This document shows positions 62,975 to 64,000 of a DNA stretch of 64,000 bases, one piece after another. The notes under the pieces were generated by a model, which was given only the letters and a program-made list of their open reading frames with translations, searched no databases and was not told the origin of the DNA. Numbering within the stretch: the first letter of the stretch is position 1; the number at the start of each line of letters is the position of its first letter. Source of the stretch: Corynebacterium sp. (lineage in GTDB: Bacteria; Actinomycetota; Actinomycetes; Mycobacteriales; Mycobacteriaceae); contig NZ_JAUNKC010000018.1 in assembly GCF_030532965.1 (NCBI RefSeq), positions 1-64,000 on the forward strand. The letters are read 5' to 3'. The position numbers and the translations under genes were made by a program.

Positions 62975-64000
62975 GTGACTAGCATTCGATTCCTTCACAC
63001 TTCCGACCTGCAGATCGGGATGACTCGGTGGTTTCTTGAAGACACCGAAGACGCCCAAGCGCGATTTGAGGCTGCGCGCAAAACCGCGATCACCAGACTA
63101 GGGGAGGCCGCGCAGGAACACGAGTGCGCCTTTATCGTTGTAGCGGGCGATGTTTTTGAACACAATGCCATTTCCCCCACCACCCTCAATCGGGCGATCG
63201 AAGAACTGCGCCAGTTGCCAGTTCCGGTGTATTTACTTCCCGGAAATCATGATCCGCTGACCGCCGACAGTGTGTTCTACCAGGCCGCCACCGCCGAGAA
63301 CATTCACGTATTTAACTCCACCGAGCCTATCGACGTCGCAGGTATCGAACTCATCGGCGTCCCTTGGCACAGCAAGAAACCAAGCAAGGACTTGGTGGCT
63401 GAGGCCACCAGCCAGCTTGAGCCTAGCTCTGCCATTCGGGTGGTGGTTGCGCACGGGCAAACGGAAAACCGAGGCAATGACATCATGCCGGAGCTCATTG
63501 GGATCGATCCCCTCAATGAGCTGATAGCCACCGGTGCGATCGATTACGTGGCTTTAGGCGATACCCATTCCACCATGTCGGTCGGGCCAACCGGAGCAAT
63601 CTGGTATTCCGGGTCGCCAGAAGTCACAGACTTTAAAGAACTCCCAACCGGTGGGGGAGAATCCAACTCCGGAAACGCGCTAATCGTGGATATAACCAAG
63701 AAAGGCGCAGCCAAAGCCGCAGTTGAGGTGGTGCCAGTCCAGATTGGGCGGTGGCGGTTCGACGCGCTTTTCGCCGAGGTTTCCTCGCACGAAGATATTG
63801 AAGAGTTCATAGCAACTCTCAAGAACTACCCGCATAAAGACGACACTGTTGTGAAGTACGCTCTCCGAGGCAGCGTGGACATGACAACGCGGGCGTTTTT
63901 GGAGGCGCAGCTTGCCCAGCTGAAACCGCTATTTGCCAATTTGTACCCGCGAACCCGCACGATGGAATTGACAACAATACCCACCGAAGACGAGATAGCT
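62975..64000 (+). CDS. sbcD: SbcD/Mre11-type exonuclease (cut by right edge)
   Basis: The 342 visible residues lie in an open frame to the end of the window. The calcineurin-like phosphoesterase motifs are in place: T-S-D-L-Q-I-G (D-x-H has become D-x-Q), V-A-G-D-V-F (G-D), L-P-G-N-H-D (G-N-H-D), V-V-A-H-G, and G-D-T-H. The protein would be the nuclease half of an SbcCD-type repair complex; sbcC is expected downstream. Start is GTG 62975 with GGAGG 14 bases upstream. Note that the His of the first metal motif is Gln. Confidence 0.8.
   Translation, partial: MTSIRFLHTSDLQIGMTRWFLEDTEDAQARFEAARKTAITRLGEAAQEHECAFIVVAGDVFEHNAISPTTLNRAIEELRQLPVPVYLLPGNHDPLTADSVFYQAATAENIHVFNSTEPIDVAGIELIGVPWHSKKPSKDLVAEATSQLEPSSAIRVVVAHGQTENRGNDIMPELIGIDPLNELIATGAIDYVALGDTHSTMSVGPTGAIWYSGSPEVTDFKELPTGGGESNSGNALIVDITKKGAAKAAVEVVPVQIGRWRFDALFAEVSSHEDIEEFIATLKNYPHKDDTVVKYALRGSVDMTTRAFLEAQLAQLKPLFANLYPRTRTMELTTIPTEDEIA

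Overview
The window looks like a chromosomal segment of a Corynebacterium (moderate GC, mycolata-type gene content). The main evidence is the gene order dapD/dapE, LOG-family gene, folP2, gpgS, DivIVA-like gene, DUF3117, methyltransferase, divergent glgA/glgC, O-methyltransferase, sigE-cseE-tatB, mrp and odhA. From memory this is the order seen in corynebacteria and, in part, in mycobacteria. The odhA gene encodes the fused E2-E1 protein typical of the group. The species cannot be fixed from the sequence alone. No rRNA, tRNA, CRISPR array or intact insertion sequence was seen. Coding density is high and no gene-free stretch exceeds about 300 bases.

Layout. 1-9130: an accessory stretch with a possible IS3 remnant, a small secreted protein, dapD, a tandem pair of large TerD-related proteins (the second broken by an in-frame stop), a Ser/Thr/Pro-rich secreted protein, an amino-acid permease and a second dapD. 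9402-14537: the conserved dapE-LOG-folP2-gpgS-DivIVA-like-DUF3117-methyltransferase run. 14546-17471: a second accessory insert (small P-loop kinase, serpin-like protein, degenerate GH32-like protein). 17608-20099: divergent glycogen genes glgA and glgC. 20176-23114: a third accessory insert of two YdcK-like beta-helix genes, partly duplicated and one frameshifted, plus a DUF6891-like gene. 23138-33974: O-methyltransferase, sigE/anti-sigma/tatB, the mrp-DUF1003-MgtE_N operon, a stress-type membrane protein, a lipoprotein and odhA. 34134-46444: a fused ABC exporter, aroE, an esterase, a FhuF-like protein, MFS and GntP transporters. 46556-54801: a DEAD-box helicase, a secreted serine protease convergent with a two-component operon, glycerate kinase and an SLC13 transporter. 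55015-58915: two unrelated HNH nucleases around a small membrane protein, then putP. 59045-64000: a SNF2 helicase / SWIM protein / SbcD cassette, cut by the right edge.

How the genes work together. dapD and dapE act in the succinylase branch of diaminopimelate/lysine synthesis. gpgS, glgC and glgA supply glucosylglycerate-type and ADP-glucose-derived glucans. sigE with cseE forms an ECF sigma/anti-sigma pair. odhA is the 2-oxoglutarate dehydrogenase core. The two-component system lies tail-to-tail with a membrane-anchored protease and is preceded by a small Pro-rich exported protein, which suggests an envelope-sensing unit.

The most unusual signals are: (i) a decamer, GTCGAAAAGC, in 18 exact copies where about 0.1 is expected by chance; (ii) a second over-represented word, AATCTGG; (iii) a compact cytoplasmic serpin; (iv) the TerD-related tandem pair with an amber stop; (v) the YdcK-like modular duplication with a homopolymer frameshift; (vi) terminators placed inside coding sequence. 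All counts were made by eye.
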